64,000 bases of DNA from JASLZO01 sp965247995 (GTDB lineage: Bacteria; Chloroflexota; Dehalococcoidia; UBA6926): positions 558,001 to 622,000 of the forward strand of contig OZ252041.1 of assembly GCA_965247995.1 (NCBI GenBank). Direction: 5' to 3'. Positions 7,438-15,697 of the stretch are shown here, piece after piece. The translations under genes were made by a program, and so were the position numbers. Each line of letters starts with the position of its first letter. Within the stretch, counting starts at the first letter, position 1. The notes below the pieces were generated by a model. The model was not told the DNA's origin, made no database searches, and saw only the letters and a list, made by a program, of their open reading frames with translations.

Positions 7438-9510
7438 CTACGGACTGTAACCAGACGGCGGATCGGGCGGAGCCTTCACTTCGACCGTCTTGGCGATGTG
7501 GTCCAACAGGAATACGAAGTCACGGTACCCGTCCAGGTTCCCTAACTGCGGCTGCAGCCGCTGGACCTCCTCGGATAGGACCGACAGCTCTCGCGAGACG
7601 CGCCAGAAGTCGCGGCCGTGCGACAGGCTGCTGTAGCGGTCCGCCGCCAGCGCAACGATCCCGCCAAACTTCAGCAATGGGGCGTCAAGCCCGGGAGTAC
7701 CCGCCTCGCGCCACGCCCAGACGTCGACCTGCTGCTCTCGGGAGCGCCCAGAATCCGGTACCACCCAGCGCAGTGCAACGTCGCCCAGGTCTAGCGGCCC
7801 CAACCGGAGCCCCGCCGACGGATCGTGCAGCTCTAGCTCGTAGAACACTGTCGTGGCCGCCCCAGAGTAGATCTCCGCGAACTCTTTGCGGTCCTGGGCG
7901 AACGTCTCGTCCGGCGTCACCCGGTTCTCGTAGCCCACGATCCGCCACGATTTCACGACCGAAGCGTCCCAGGTCACCTGCGCGCGCGTTTGGTCGGCGA
8001 ATGGAGTCGATAGCATCACCCAGTTCTCCCGGCGGAAGGTGGCCGAAGCCTGCTCGGTAGTGTTCAAGTAGCGATACCACCCGTTGCCGTGCTGTGCCAA
8101 TTGCTCCAGGAGGTAGTCGTTGTAGTTCTCGATGCCAACGCCCACCGTGATCAGCCGCAGCGGGTTCTTGGAATCAGGATCGTACGCTGACTCAAGGATC
8201 TCGAAGGGGTTCGTCGCATCCACGTTCGCCACGCCGTCCGACATCAGGACGATGTAGTTGTGCGCCTCCGGGTTCGCGTCGCGCGCGTCATTGGCCAACC
8301 GGACTCCGAGGTTCAGTCCCGCCTGCACGTTCGTGCTGCCATGAGGTTCCAACCTCGAGATCGACTGCACGACCGAATTGTCGTCCGGCCCGCTATGGCG
8401 GACCGTCAGTCGGTCGATGACGTCATCTGTGAAGTGCACCACCGCGATGCGGTCCCGCGAAGTCAGGCTCCGCCGGATCGCCTCGGCCGCCGCCCGCGCG
8501 ATCGCCTCTCGATCGCCTTGCCGCATCGATCCCGATGCATCGAGGACCAGCGTCACGTTGAGCGGCGCGCTCGGCGCGACGTTCGCAGCCTGGAACGCGA
8601 TCCGGGCCAAGACCATTTGTTCATCGAATGGATGGCCCATGACCGCGCTCGAGATCGCAAAACCCCAGTCGTCGGCCGGCGGGTCGTACTCGTAGTCAAA
8701 TGCGTTTACCCACTCCTCCGCCCGCACCGACTCCGGTGCGATCTCGTAGCCGGATCGGGCCCAATTCAGCGCCAAGTAGTACGACGTGCGGTCGGCGTCC
8801 AGGCTGAACGTCGAGACCGCGTCCTGGGACGTGCTCACCGTGGGGATGCGGCCGAAGTCCTGGAACGTTGTCGCCCCTGGCCGCGTGCCGCCCCGGACTT
8901 CCCCACCCACCGTCGGTGACGGCACCGGAACGCTAGCCCAACCCTCCTTATGAGAGGCACCAGTCTCGTTCTCCGTTACCTGCGAGTCCCATCCCGCATC
9001 CGCCGATGACGTCGTCGCGGCACCGGTCGACGCCGTCCCGCCGTACGAACCGCCACCGGAGGAACTGGGTTCGGACATTGGCGCGCTGTAACTCGGAGCG
9101 GAGTCTTTTTGGTTTGGGGCTGCGCTCGACGGGATGCTAAGAACGCTCGGCAGGGGTTGCCCCCCTGATTCGGTAACACTCCCGGATCCCTTTCCGGAGA
9201 TCAACCCTGTAGGAGATGACGAACCCGGCGCGTCATCGAACGGATTCGAAGTAACCATCCACACCGCAGAGATGGCCACCACTCCGATCGCGGCGGCCGC
9301 GAACGCTGGATTCCAACCGGTCCCGATCCACCCCCATCGTCGGAGCATGCGCCCGAACCACGATGGCCGGCGCGGATACTCCGCTAGACGTTGCTCGAGT
9401 CGCTGCCACATGCCTTCCGGTGCACGGAGCTCATCGGATTCCGCGGCGAAGTACTCACGGAGCGTCCGCTCCATCTTTTGATCGATCGGGTCGTTGTCAT
9501 TGCTAGTCAT
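7438..9510 (-). CDS. Membrane-anchored von Willebrand A protein (YfbK-like) with anti-sigma-like N-terminus
   Basis: 690 residues from the ATG at 9510. Residues 1-60 are soluble and charged (short Glu/Arg-rich helices), about 67-86 form one transmembrane helix, and 90-190 are Ser/Gly/Thr-rich. The region VSTFSLDADRTSYY to EEWVNAFDYEYD is the YfbK-type N-terminal domain; the VWA domain follows with a complete MIDAS start DASGS at 324-328 and a DUF3520-like C-terminus. The start lies inside the sigma factor's last codons (8-base overlap), so the two are translationally coupled. A small cytosolic domain plus one helix, coded right after an ECF sigma, is the layout of an anti-sigma factor; that function is inference. 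Confidence 0.85.
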   Translation of the reverse strand: MTSNDNDPIDQKMERTLREYFAAESDELRAPEGMWQRLEQRLAEYPRRPSWFGRMLRRWGWIGTGWNPAFAAAAIGVVAISAVWMVTSNPFDDAPGSSSPTGLISGKGSGSVTESGGQPLPSVLSIPSSAAPNQKDSAPSYSAPMSEPSSSGGGSYGGTASTGAATTSSADAGWDSQVTENETGASHKEGWASVPVPSPTVGGEVRGGTRPGATTFQDFGRIPTVSTSQDAVSTFSLDADRTSYYLALNWARSGYEIAPESVRAEEWVNAFDYEYDPPADDWGFAISSAVMGHPFDEQMVLARIAFQAANVAPSAPLNVTLVLDASGSMRQGDREAIARAAAEAIRRSLTSRDRIAVVHFTDDVIDRLTVRHSGPDDNSVVQSISRLEPHGSTNVQAGLNLGVRLANDARDANPEAHNYIVLMSDGVANVDATNPFEILESAYDPDSKNPLRLITVGVGIENYNDYLLEQLAQHGNGWYRYLNTTEQASATFRRENWVMLSTPFADQTRAQVTWDASVVKSWRIVGYENRVTPDETFAQDRKEFAEIYSGAATTVFYELELHDPSAGLRLGPLDLGDVALRWVVPDSGRSREQQVDVWAWREAGTPGLDAPLLKFGGIVALAADRYSSLSHGRDFWRVSRELSVLSEEVQRLQPQLGNLDGYRDFVFLLDHIAKTVEVKAPPDPPSGYSP

Positions 9511-10054
9511 CGGAATTCTCCTCGGAGAGAGGCCCCAGCTCTTCGCGCAGATAGCCAAGCGCGCGGTTCAGACGTGACTTCGCCGTCCCTTGTGGAACAC
9601 CGATCACCTCCGCCACCTGTGGCACCGACAGCTCCGCGAAGTACCGGAGCGCAACAACCTGCAGGTGCGCCGGGCGCAGTCGCTCCATTGCGCACCTGAC
9701 CATCGCATGCCTCCTCGCTGCGTCGACCGACTCAGCCAAATCTGGGGTCTCCTCTTCTACTCGTTCCGCATCGTCAAGCGGGACGGCGACGACCGACCGT
9801 CGCCGGTGCTGGCTGACGATTCCGTTCACGAGGATCCGAACGAGCCACGGCTTGAACGGCCGGCCCGTCCGGAATCCCGTGATCCCGCGCCACGCTGACA
9901 GGAGCGCTTCCTGGACGTGGTCCTCAGCAGTCGTTTTGTTCCCCGTCATCAAGAACGCCGTCCCATAAAGCGTGTTCTGGTACCGCTCCACCAAATGCCG
10001 GAATGCGTCCTGGTCCCCGTCCTTGCAAAGCCGTATCGCGTTGTCGTCGTTCAT
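9503..10054 (-). CDS. ECF-family RNA polymerase sigma factor
   Basis: 183 residues from ATG 10054. Region 2 spans about 10-75 (DQDAFRHLVERYQNTLYGTAF, then DHVQEALLSAWRGI), and region 4 lies at about 120-175 (LRPAHLQVVALRYFAELSV, then AEVIGVPQGTAKSRLNRAL). There is no region 3, as is normal for extracytoplasmic-function sigma factors. It precedes and overlaps the VWA protein. An ECF-type promoter candidate 40 bases upstream suggests autoregulation. Confidence 0.93.
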   Translation of the reverse strand: MNDDNAIRLCKDGDQDAFRHLVERYQNTLYGTAFLMTGNKTTAEDHVQEALLSAWRGITGFRTGRPFKPWLVRILVNGIVSQHRRRSVVAVPLDDAERVEEETPDLAESVDAARRHAMVRCAMERLRPAHLQVVALRYFAELSVPQVAEVIGVPQGTAKSRLNRALGYLREELGPLSEENSDD

Positions 10055-10100
10055 GTCCTGCTCTCGTCGCCCGGGTTCGATGGGAGCCTTCACTAGACAG

Positions 10101-10126
10101 TACGCACCCTCACCCCCAACCGTTCC
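10101..10126 (-). promoter_or_regulatory. Candidate ECF-type promoter of the sigma gene
   Basis: On the minus strand GGAAC (10122-10126) and CGTA (10101-10104) are 17 bases apart. GGAAC with CGTA/CGTC at 16-17 bases is the usual ECF recognition pattern. A start near 10094 would leave a 40-base leader before ATG 10054. The flanking G-rich spacer resembles common low-complexity intergenic DNA, so the match could be chance. Confidence 0.4.
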
Positions 10127-10724
10127 CTGAACGGGGCCGAGAGGGCCGTGCCGAACACTGGACGATGCGCCGGATCGTAGCCCCGGCCGCTAGCCCCAGC
10201 GGCTAGCGCACGTGTGCATCCCGTTGGAGCTTCATGGGCACGCATACGGGCCTGAACATAGCCAGACGAACGCCCCTGAGAGGATTCAGGGCTGGATTCA
10301 ACCTGAACCTCCGTTACTCCAACGGCAGCACGAAGAGGCAATCGCCCGATTTGCCTGTACCTGAAATGGGACCTAGCCGTGCCGCAGCAGTCAGAACTGA
10401 AGTGAACACTGGAACGGCTTGTGGCGGCGCCGAATTGGATGTCCGCGACGAAAGACCGATTTCTCTCAATCGTTCGCGAACCGCCTGACCGTCTCACGCA
10501 GTCCGCTTTGCAGATCCGGCTGCCCTGCCCGCCGTTTTCGAAGTCGTCGGCCCACGAGCACCACAGTCTGCGTGCGGGGCTGACCCGTACGCCGAAGCTG
10601 CAATTGTGGTATGTTGAGATCCCCAAGGATTTTGTGAGCTACCGTTCTGCACCCCGGTCCGACACGCCAGGCTTCTGCTGGTGCTTCCAAGCCAACGGGC
10701 AACCTGACTCTTAAGGAGCACTAC
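10127..10724. other. Intergenic region of about 600 bases, no supported gene
   Basis: Lies between the divergent sigma and RRM genes. A minus-strand open frame of 177 codons crosses it but has no recognisable domain and no convincing start site. It must hold the promoter and possibly a long 5' leader of the RRM gene. I see no tRNA or repeat array. Confidence 0.5.
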
Positions 10725-11012
10725 ATGAAGATCTATGTCGGCAATCTCAGTTTCAATACCAGTGACAGCGAGTTGCGGCAGACCTTCGCCACCTACGGCG
10801 AGGTAGCCAGCGCTCAGGTGATCATGGATCGCGAGACGATGCGCTCGCGCGGCTTCGGTTTCGTCGAGATGACCGCCGACGCTGCAGCCCAAGAGGCCAT
10901 ACGTAGCCTCAACGGATTCAACCTTCAAGGCCGAGCGCTCAACGTCAACGAGGCCAAGCCTCGGGAAGACCGCGGCGCACGCAGCGGCGGCGGCGGTTCC
11001 TGGGGTCGATAA
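10725..11012 (+). CDS. RNA-recognition-motif (RRM) protein
   Basis: 95 residues with a single RRM: RNP2 is IYVGNL (3-8) and RNP1 is RGFGFVEM (42-49). A short Arg/Gly tail (RSGGGGSWGR) ends the protein. This is the glycine-rich bacterial RRM type first described in cyanobacteria, where it is often cold-induced and binds mRNA. The start has a good site (AAGGAGC) 9 bases upstream. It is monocistronic and followed by a strong hairpin about 110 bases later. Confidence 0.93.
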   Translation: MKIYVGNLSFNTSDSELRQTFATYGEVASAQVIMDRETMRSRGFGFVEMTADAAAQEAIRSLNGFNLQGRALNVNEAKPREDRGARSGGGGSWGR

Positions 11013-11120
11013 GACCTAAAGACCAAGCCTCAACGCGCCCCGGTGTCGGCGGAGCGCACCACCGGATGGTCGATCCGCCGCGGTTCAAGCGGAGTGGATT
11101 GGCGAATTCAGGGAACATTA

Positions 11121-11149
11121 ACACAGGGGTGGCTATGCCACCCCTGTGT
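11121..11149 (+). terminator. Perfect 13-bp hairpin, likely terminator of the RRM gene
   Basis: A 13-base arm ending in GGGGTGGC pairs perfectly with its complement across a 3-base TAT loop. The T tract is poor on the plus strand (CGTGTATTC) and slightly better on the minus strand. It is a probable terminator, but an RNA-stabilising hairpin is possible. Confidence 0.55.
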
Positions 11150-11354
11150 CGTGTATTCGACGCTTCCTCATCCAATTGAGCCAGGGTCGGCCCGCCGGCT
11201 CATGATCCCATCACGAAGGACATGGCGCTTATCGCTCACTGGTGCGACATCGCATGACTGCCACCACCAAGTGCTAGAACATCGATCGCCACCTGGATAT
11301 CCCGCCGAGCAGACGACGCGGCCACACCGACGGTCTCAGACCGAATCCCCCCGG

Positions 11355-11598
11355 TCAAACGACCCGACGGTCACGGTGGGTGAGCGTGAATAGCAACTGC
11401 TCGGAGTCCTCAGCGGGCGTCGCCCCTCCGTATCCCGTCGTGACACCTTCGACGGAAAACCCGGAGGCGCGGAACAGTTCCTCCAAGCGCTCGGGGAAGT
11501 CGTAGGCGCACGATGAACGTCCGCTCAAATACCGTGCCTTCCTGTCGCGTCACCACAAATGTCGCTATTCGTGGAATTCGCGGTGTATCTGCTAGCAC
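11355..11598 (-). pseudogene. Remnant of a SAM-dependent methyltransferase C-terminus
   Basis: Two minus-strand frames join to give a typical methyltransferase C-terminal end: one frame reads RQEGTVFERTFIVR, the other continues as YDFPERLEELFRASGFSVEG and later DSEQLLFTLTHRD before a TGA at 11355-11357. The pattern (E-R-T-F-x-x-R, F-P-E-x-L-E-x-L-F-x-x-x-G-F-x-V-E-G) is common in class I methyltransferases that act on small molecules. The SAM-binding half is absent upstream and a frameshift lies near 11515, so this is a decayed fragment. The identification is by eye. Confidence 0.55.
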
Positions 11599-11728
11599 CG
11601 TAGCCGTTGTTGATGGAGATCAGCTTACAAGCGGCGTACGATCTAGCGGCACAGGAAATCTATAGTAGATTACGTTCGTTCTCCGCGAGTGGGAAGTCCC
11701 GGGTCCTCCCGGGTCAAGGGAGCGGCGG

Positions 11729-13690
11729 ATGAGAGTCGTTTTCACATATCTCTCGATCGCGTTCGTGTTGGCACTGAGCACGGCTTGTAGGCCAGATCCA
11801 GAATCAACACCATTCGGCACATCCATTCCTACGCATACGCCGACCACCACTTCTACACCTACGTCGACCAGCACTCCTACACCCACGCCGACCAGCACTC
11901 CTACACCTACGCCGACCAGCACTCCTACACCCACGCCGACCAGCACTTCTACACCTACGCCGACCCCCGTACCCGTGATCCTGATAGCCTCGCCTACATC
12001 GCAAACACAGATGGACGTCAGGTGGTCATTGGGCGTCCGTGACTTGAAAGCACTTTCTTTATATCGGGATGCTGAGCTTTTGGCCAACCTGCCTATCGAC
12101 CAACGGACCTATCAAGACACCAATCTCGACCCCAACACCCGGTATGTGTACCGGCTAGTCGTGGAGCGACAGCACGGCTCCGATGAAGCAAGCGAGAGTG
12201 CCACGTCGACCCTCGCCTATCGCCCCAAGATATCTGGTCAATTGGCGACCACCTGGAATGGGCTCCAACAACCGATAATAGACGACCGAAACCCCGACTA
12301 CACGGAGTACAGAGTCATCCTAGTTCATACCGACGACGGTCATACCACGGTCTCGAATTGGAGCACAAGCAAGTGCAGGGTGTTCGATGATCTAAAACCG
12401 AACAGCTCTTACCGGATCTCGGTCCGCGCCAGGAACCTGGATCTAATCCAAACCAAATCTGCGAACGAGCGTGCGGAAGAACATGGCCTCGACTACTTCA
12501 TTCCGATTGTCCGCACTAGGATCCACCCGGATACCGATGACCCATGGGTGAGAGCACGAATCCGCAACGTCACTTTGATCTACGGGCTTACCGATGCCGC
12601 CGAGGAGTGGATGAATAATAACATCCTTATCGAATGGAGGCGAGGGGAACCTGGATGGGCTGGTTACCTATTCGGTTACGTCGGAGTCGGACAGAGCCAT
12701 CCGGGAACACTGATGCACGAGGTTATGCACGCGTTTTGGCAGTTTTGGGACGGGTTCCCTGAGCCTTGCGACCAGATGCACTTCTACACGTTCAGGCGCG
12801 ATGTGGCCCAGTTTGCTCTCGACTTCCGAGACAACGATCGATCTGGCTCGAGCAACCTCTTGGAACCTTGGCATCCCTATTACAACTTAATAGTAGGATC
12901 TCTGGCCATACAGCCACTGGGTGGAGAGGATTCTTGGGACCTCTTCGAACGGGATGAATACGGTAAACTATGGGGAGAACTCTACCATCAACTCGAAACC
13001 TCGATACCCGGCTACAATCCAAACCATTTGTCCTTGGTCCCACCACGACTTCGAAAGTACTTGCATGGGTTCATGGAGCAAGGCGAGAGCAAGACCTGGG
13101 AGGAGGAGTTCGATTGGTACACACGGCTCGCCGACGAGGATCTGGGTCTTTGGAGTCCACTCCTGACCCACGCCGTCGCACACAACTCGTCTGTCACCCG
13201 CGCACCGGAGTCTGCCCTGAGGACCCGGATACCCGAGCCACTCAGAATGACGCTCAGGGAAGCAGACCGACGGATGCTTGTAGACTTTATTAACACTTTG
13301 GAGGACCAGGTTCCATGGGAGTGGCGGGAAGGAAGCCCCGGATTCTGGGAGTTATACGTCACATCGCACCTCTACCGTATGTCGCTCTATTGGAAGGAGC
13401 TGGACTCGTCGGTCGGGATAGAGCTGGGACAGGCGAATCTCGAGGCCGTCGTTGAGACCTTACGGGTACTGCGCGATCTTCATTGCCTCCCAAACCAACG
13501 CCATTGTGGGTACGACCCCAACTATCGTGGCATGAGGACTGGGGACGAAGTCCATGAGATAATCACGAATAGTAACCTCATTTCGGACATCCAACGCAGA
13601 GTTCTTCTCGAGATGATCGATATGCGTTTTGACTGCCATATAGAGTCCACGGTGTGCTATGACACGCCAAGTGGTGCGGGAGAAGCATAG
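11729..13690 (+). CDS. Lipoprotein with Thr/Pro repeat, FN3-like domains and HExxH metallopeptidase motif
   Basis: 653 residues. A signal peptide ends at lipobox ALSTAC (Cys20). Residues about 31-80 are a Thr/Pro/Ser repeat that should act as a stiff, possibly glycosylated spacer. Two fibronectin-III-like segments follow (about 82-165 and 168-255; note NPNTRYVYRLVVE and KPNSSYRISVRARN). A zinc-protease motif HEVMH is at 330-334, preceded by GTLM and followed by AFWQFW. The remaining 300 residues are rich in Trp and Tyr. Base composition is clearly less GC-rich than the neighbours (codons ATA, TTA, AAT are frequent), suggesting transfer. The peptidase role is predicted from HExxH only; the third zinc ligand is not identified. 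Confidence 0.8.
   Translation: MRVVFTYLSIAFVLALSTACRPDPESTPFGTSIPTHTPTTTSTPTSTSTPTPTPTSTPTPTPTSTPTPTPTSTSTPTPTPVPVILIASPTSQTQMDVRWSLGVRDLKALSLYRDAELLANLPIDQRTYQDTNLDPNTRYVYRLVVERQHGSDEASESATSTLAYRPKISGQLATTWNGLQQPIIDDRNPDYTEYRVILVHTDDGHTTVSNWSTSKCRVFDDLKPNSSYRISVRARNLDLIQTKSANERAEEHGLDYFIPIVRTRIHPDTDDPWVRARIRNVTLIYGLTDAAEEWMNNNILIEWRRGEPGWAGYLFGYVGVGQSHPGTLMHEVMHAFWQFWDGFPEPCDQMHFYTFRRDVAQFALDFRDNDRSGSSNLLEPWHPYYNLIVGSLAIQPLGGEDSWDLFERDEYGKLWGELYHQLETSIPGYNPNHLSLVPPRLRKYLHGFMEQGESKTWEEEFDWYTRLADEDLGLWSPLLTHAVAHNSSVTRAPESALRTRIPEPLRMTLREADRRMLVDFINTLEDQVPWEWREGSPGFWELYVTSHLYRMSLYWKELDSSVGIELGQANLEAVVETLRVLRDLHCLPNQRHCGYDPNYRGMRTGDEVHEIITNSNLISDIQRRVLLEMIDMRFDCHIESTVCYDTPSGAGEA
11841..11960 (+). 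repeat. Five tandem 24-bp units coding the Thr/Pro spacer
   Basis: Units beginning CGACCAGCACTCCTACACC follow each other at 11841, 11865, 11889, 11913 and 11937. The middle three differ only by a silent C/T; the first and last vary slightly. Each unit encodes eight residues of the TPTPTSTP type, so copy-number change would keep the frame and alter spacer length. Confidence 0.9.
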
Positions 13691-13710
13691 GTCGGCTTCG
13701 ATTAGGATAC

Positions 13711-14034
13711 TCACAGCGCATTAAGGGGCAATTCCTGCGACTTGGCGTGCGTGCGGAGCAGGGTTATGTCCGTCATCTGCGCCGCGTCTACATACCTAAC
13801 TTCCCAAGAGTTCATCGAGTGGTCAGCTTCGGGTGACCCTTGTAGGGAGCCGACCCAAACATGCCCCCCCAAATACACGTCGAACTGACCGAATCCGAAC
13901 GCTTGGGTTGGATGTAGTGCGACGAAGGCTTCGTCGCATACGGGTTGGTAAGCCAGCACGAACGATGTAGCGTCGTTTCCAAGCTGGCTAGACGAGGCTA
14001 CGCGGACGGCAGGCGGTCCAAGCGCGCCCGCCAC
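13711..14034 (-). CDS. Hypothetical protein or gene fragment
   Basis: A 107-residue frame starting at GTG 14034. The sequence is well mixed in composition (for example GQFDVYLGGHVWVGSLQG, then SWEVRYVDAAQMTDITLL) and looks like part of a beta-rich extracellular protein rather than a shadow frame. There is no signal peptide or clear ribosome site, and the frame is open for another 15 codons upstream to a TAG. I do not recognise a family. It is convergent with the metallopeptidase gene and could be the C-terminal remnant of a larger gene. Confidence 0.3.
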   Translation of the reverse strand: MAGALGPPAVRVASSSQLGNDATSFVLAYQPVCDEAFVALHPTQAFGFGQFDVYLGGHVWVGSLQGSPEADHSMNSWEVRYVDAAQMTDITLLRTHAKSQELPLNAL

Positions 14035-14128
14035 GCTTACGGAGCATTCGAGTCGATCAACGTTGGTCTCGACAGGCTATAGGAAGCTCGTAAACAGACC
14101 GCCTGGGAGGGTTCGTCTTCCGTCTGGC

Positions 14129-14464
14129 CTACATCGGGAGCGGCATCGTCTCGTGGACTTCAATCTCGCACCCCTCATGCCAGTCCAAGTGCGGGTGACC
14201 CACAAGCAGGGCCCGCGCCGCTTCCATGTTCTCCGCATCCAGGATCGAGTACATCATCACGCCACGGTCGCTCGGCATACCGCCAGCATTCGTCACTCTC
14301 TGTCCGCCGCTAAGCGGAGCTCCCATGTCTACCAAACGCTCCCCGCACCTCTCGGCCCATGCCATCCAGTCATCCATACCTTTCTTCATGTCATCTGGCG
14401 TAAAGTGCTCCGTAGCCTCCATCGCCGCTTGCGACGCGTAATAGAGCACTATATATCTTGCCAT
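14129..14464 (-). CDS. YCII-related (DGPF-type) domain protein
   Basis: 111 residues starting MARYIVLYYAS, with the helix TPDDMKKGMDDWMAWAERCG, then LVDMGAPLSGGQRV and YSILDAENMEAARALLVGHPHL. This is the ferredoxin-like YCII/DGPF fold often found with ECF sigma factors or as small stand-alone enzymes of unknown substrate. No catalytic assignment can be made. It stands alone on the minus strand in the accessory stretch before tRNA-Val. Confidence 0.8.
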   Translation of the reverse strand: MARYIVLYYASQAAMEATEHFTPDDMKKGMDDWMAWAERCGERLVDMGAPLSGGQRVTNAGGMPSDRGVMMYSILDAENMEAARALLVGHPHLDWHEGCEIEVHETMPLPM

Positions 14465-14701
14465 GAAACCCCTCTACAATCTTCTGTATTCTTCTGCTGA
14501 ATAGTTGGATTGCTCAAAGTCAAGTGTACAGCACGAGTTCCGAACTGGCCGTTAGATTCATGGCGTCCAATCTCCTCGTGCAGCCAGCACCGATGCCGCC
14601 TACGATGATCCAGCTCCTCGCTCCAGTCGTACCAGGGGACACACCTCAAGCGTGTAGGAGCACTCGTTTTGATGTGTGGGTGGTATTCGCCTAGTCTAGT
14701 A

Positions 14702-14722
14702 ACTAGTCATATTCGAAGTATG
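14702..14722 (+). promoter_or_regulatory. Putative operator of the toxin-antitoxin pair
   Basis: An ACTAGT palindrome (14702-14707) adjoins a near-palindrome with a TTCGAA core (CATATTCGAAGTATG, 14708-14722), ending 9 bases before the antitoxin start. Phd/YefM antitoxins bind such short palindromes to repress their own operon. Binding here is inference. Confidence 0.45.
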
Positions 14723-14731
14723 GAATGAGCT

Positions 14732-14992
14732 ATGAGTAAGAAATGGCCGGTTCAAGATGCCAAGGCCAGGTTCAGTGAACTCCTCGACACCGCCCTGGCC
14801 GAAGGGCCGCAGATCGTGACCAAGCGCGGTGTAGAAGCTGCTGTCCTCCTCCCCATCGAACAGTGGCGGAGGTTGGAGCAGATGACTAGACCAGACATCA
14901 AGGAACTGCTCCTCGCTTCGGAGGCACGGACCGAGAACCTCACTCCGCCGCGCGTGAGCCACCGCCACCGAATCCCTCTGGTTGTGGAGTAA
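14732..14992 (+). CDS. Type II antitoxin, Phd/YefM family
   Basis: 86 residues. The N-terminal DNA-binding part reads WPVQDAKARFSELLDTALAE, then GPQIVTKRGVEAAVLLPIEQW, the classic Phd/YefM fold. The C-terminal 30 residues are charged and should be the toxin-neutralising tail. It is followed after 8 bases by a PIN-domain toxin. The order antitoxin-toxin and the operator-like palindromes upstream fit autoregulation. Confidence 0.92.
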   Translation: MSKKWPVQDAKARFSELLDTALAEGPQIVTKRGVEAAVLLPIEQWRRLEQMTRPDIKELLLASEARTENLTPPRVSHRHRIPLVVE

Positions 14993-15000
14993 TCCGTCCG

Positions 15001-15414
15001 ATGTATCTCCTGGACACCAACGTGGTCTCAGAGTTGCGCCGTCCCCGTCCGCACGGCGCAGTCCTGGAATGGATCGCCGACGTGCCTGCGGAGCAGCTCT
15101 ACATATCTGCAGTGACGGTCGGTGAGATGCAAGCCGGGGTCGAGATCACTCGTGAGCAGGATCACGCGAAGGCAGAGGAACTGGAATCCTGGCTGGACAG
15201 CGTACTGGCCTCTTACGGCGTATTGCCGATGGATGCGCCAGCCTTTCGGCAATGGGCGCGGCTCATGCACAGAAGGTCAGACGCCATAACCGAGGACGCC
15301 ATGATCGCGGCAACGGCCATCGTGAACAGGCTGATAGTGGTTACCAGAAATGTCGGCGACTTCAGTCGACTCGAAGTCGAACTGCAGAATCCTTTCGAAA
15401 GCTCAAGTCGGTAA
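15001..15414 (+). CDS. PIN-domain toxin (VapC/FitB type)
   Basis: 137 residues. The acidic residues of the PIN active site are visible: D5 in YLLDTNVVSE (with E11), E42 in VTVGEMQAG, D99 in TEDAMIAATA, and D119 in VTRNVGDFSRL. The FitB-like sequence with a Phd/YefM partner is a common combination. The expected activity is Mg-dependent cleavage of tRNA or rRNA when the antitoxin is lost. It ends about 115 bases before tRNA-Val. Confidence 0.92.
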   Translation: MYLLDTNVVSELRRPRPHGAVLEWIADVPAEQLYISAVTVGEMQAGVEITREQDHAKAEELESWLDSVLASYGVLPMDAPAFRQWARLMHRRSDAITEDAMIAATAIVNRLIVVTRNVGDFSRLEVELQNPFESSSR

Positions 15415-15527
15415 CCACGGCCCGACAGGGAAAACCGAAGTCCGGATCCCGCGGGTGGTAGCGCGACCGGCCACGAAGCCGGGTCTGAAATCAGAGCGGA
15501 GAAGAACACCAAAAAGGTTCTGAAGCC

Positions 15528-15604
15528 TGGTGGGCGATACTGGACTTGAACCAGTGACCTCAGCGATGTCAACGCTGCGCTCTAACCAACTGAGCTAACC
15601 GCCC
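15528..15604 (-). tRNA. tRNA-Val (GAC)
   Basis: A cloverleaf on the minus strand with a 7-bp acceptor stem (GGGCGGT with ATCGCCC), D arm TAGCTCAGTTGGTTAGAGC, and anticodon loop TTGACAT giving GAC. The CCA end is encoded (15528-15530). It borders the accessory stretch on its 3' side. Confidence 0.95.
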
Positions 15605-15697
15605 ATCCACGCCGGACACGGCCTCTCTAGTCTACAAGCCCCCACCCATGAACTGACACCCAGCCAGCTGGCTGCCGGTCGACCGACCCCGTCCTGC

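Noticed and set aside
10093..10626. Minus-strand open frame of 177 codons between the sigma and RRM genes
   Set aside because: No recognisable domain, no convincing start, Ser/Arg-rich composition typical of chance frames in GC-rich DNA.
11841..11960. Tandem 24-bp repeats as a possible CRISPR array
   Set aside because: Units are contiguous with no spacers and are translated in frame as a Thr/Pro linker.
15528..15604. tRNA-Val 3' end as an island attachment site
   Set aside because: No direct repeat of the tRNA end was found at the other border and no integrase is present, so no att site is claimed.
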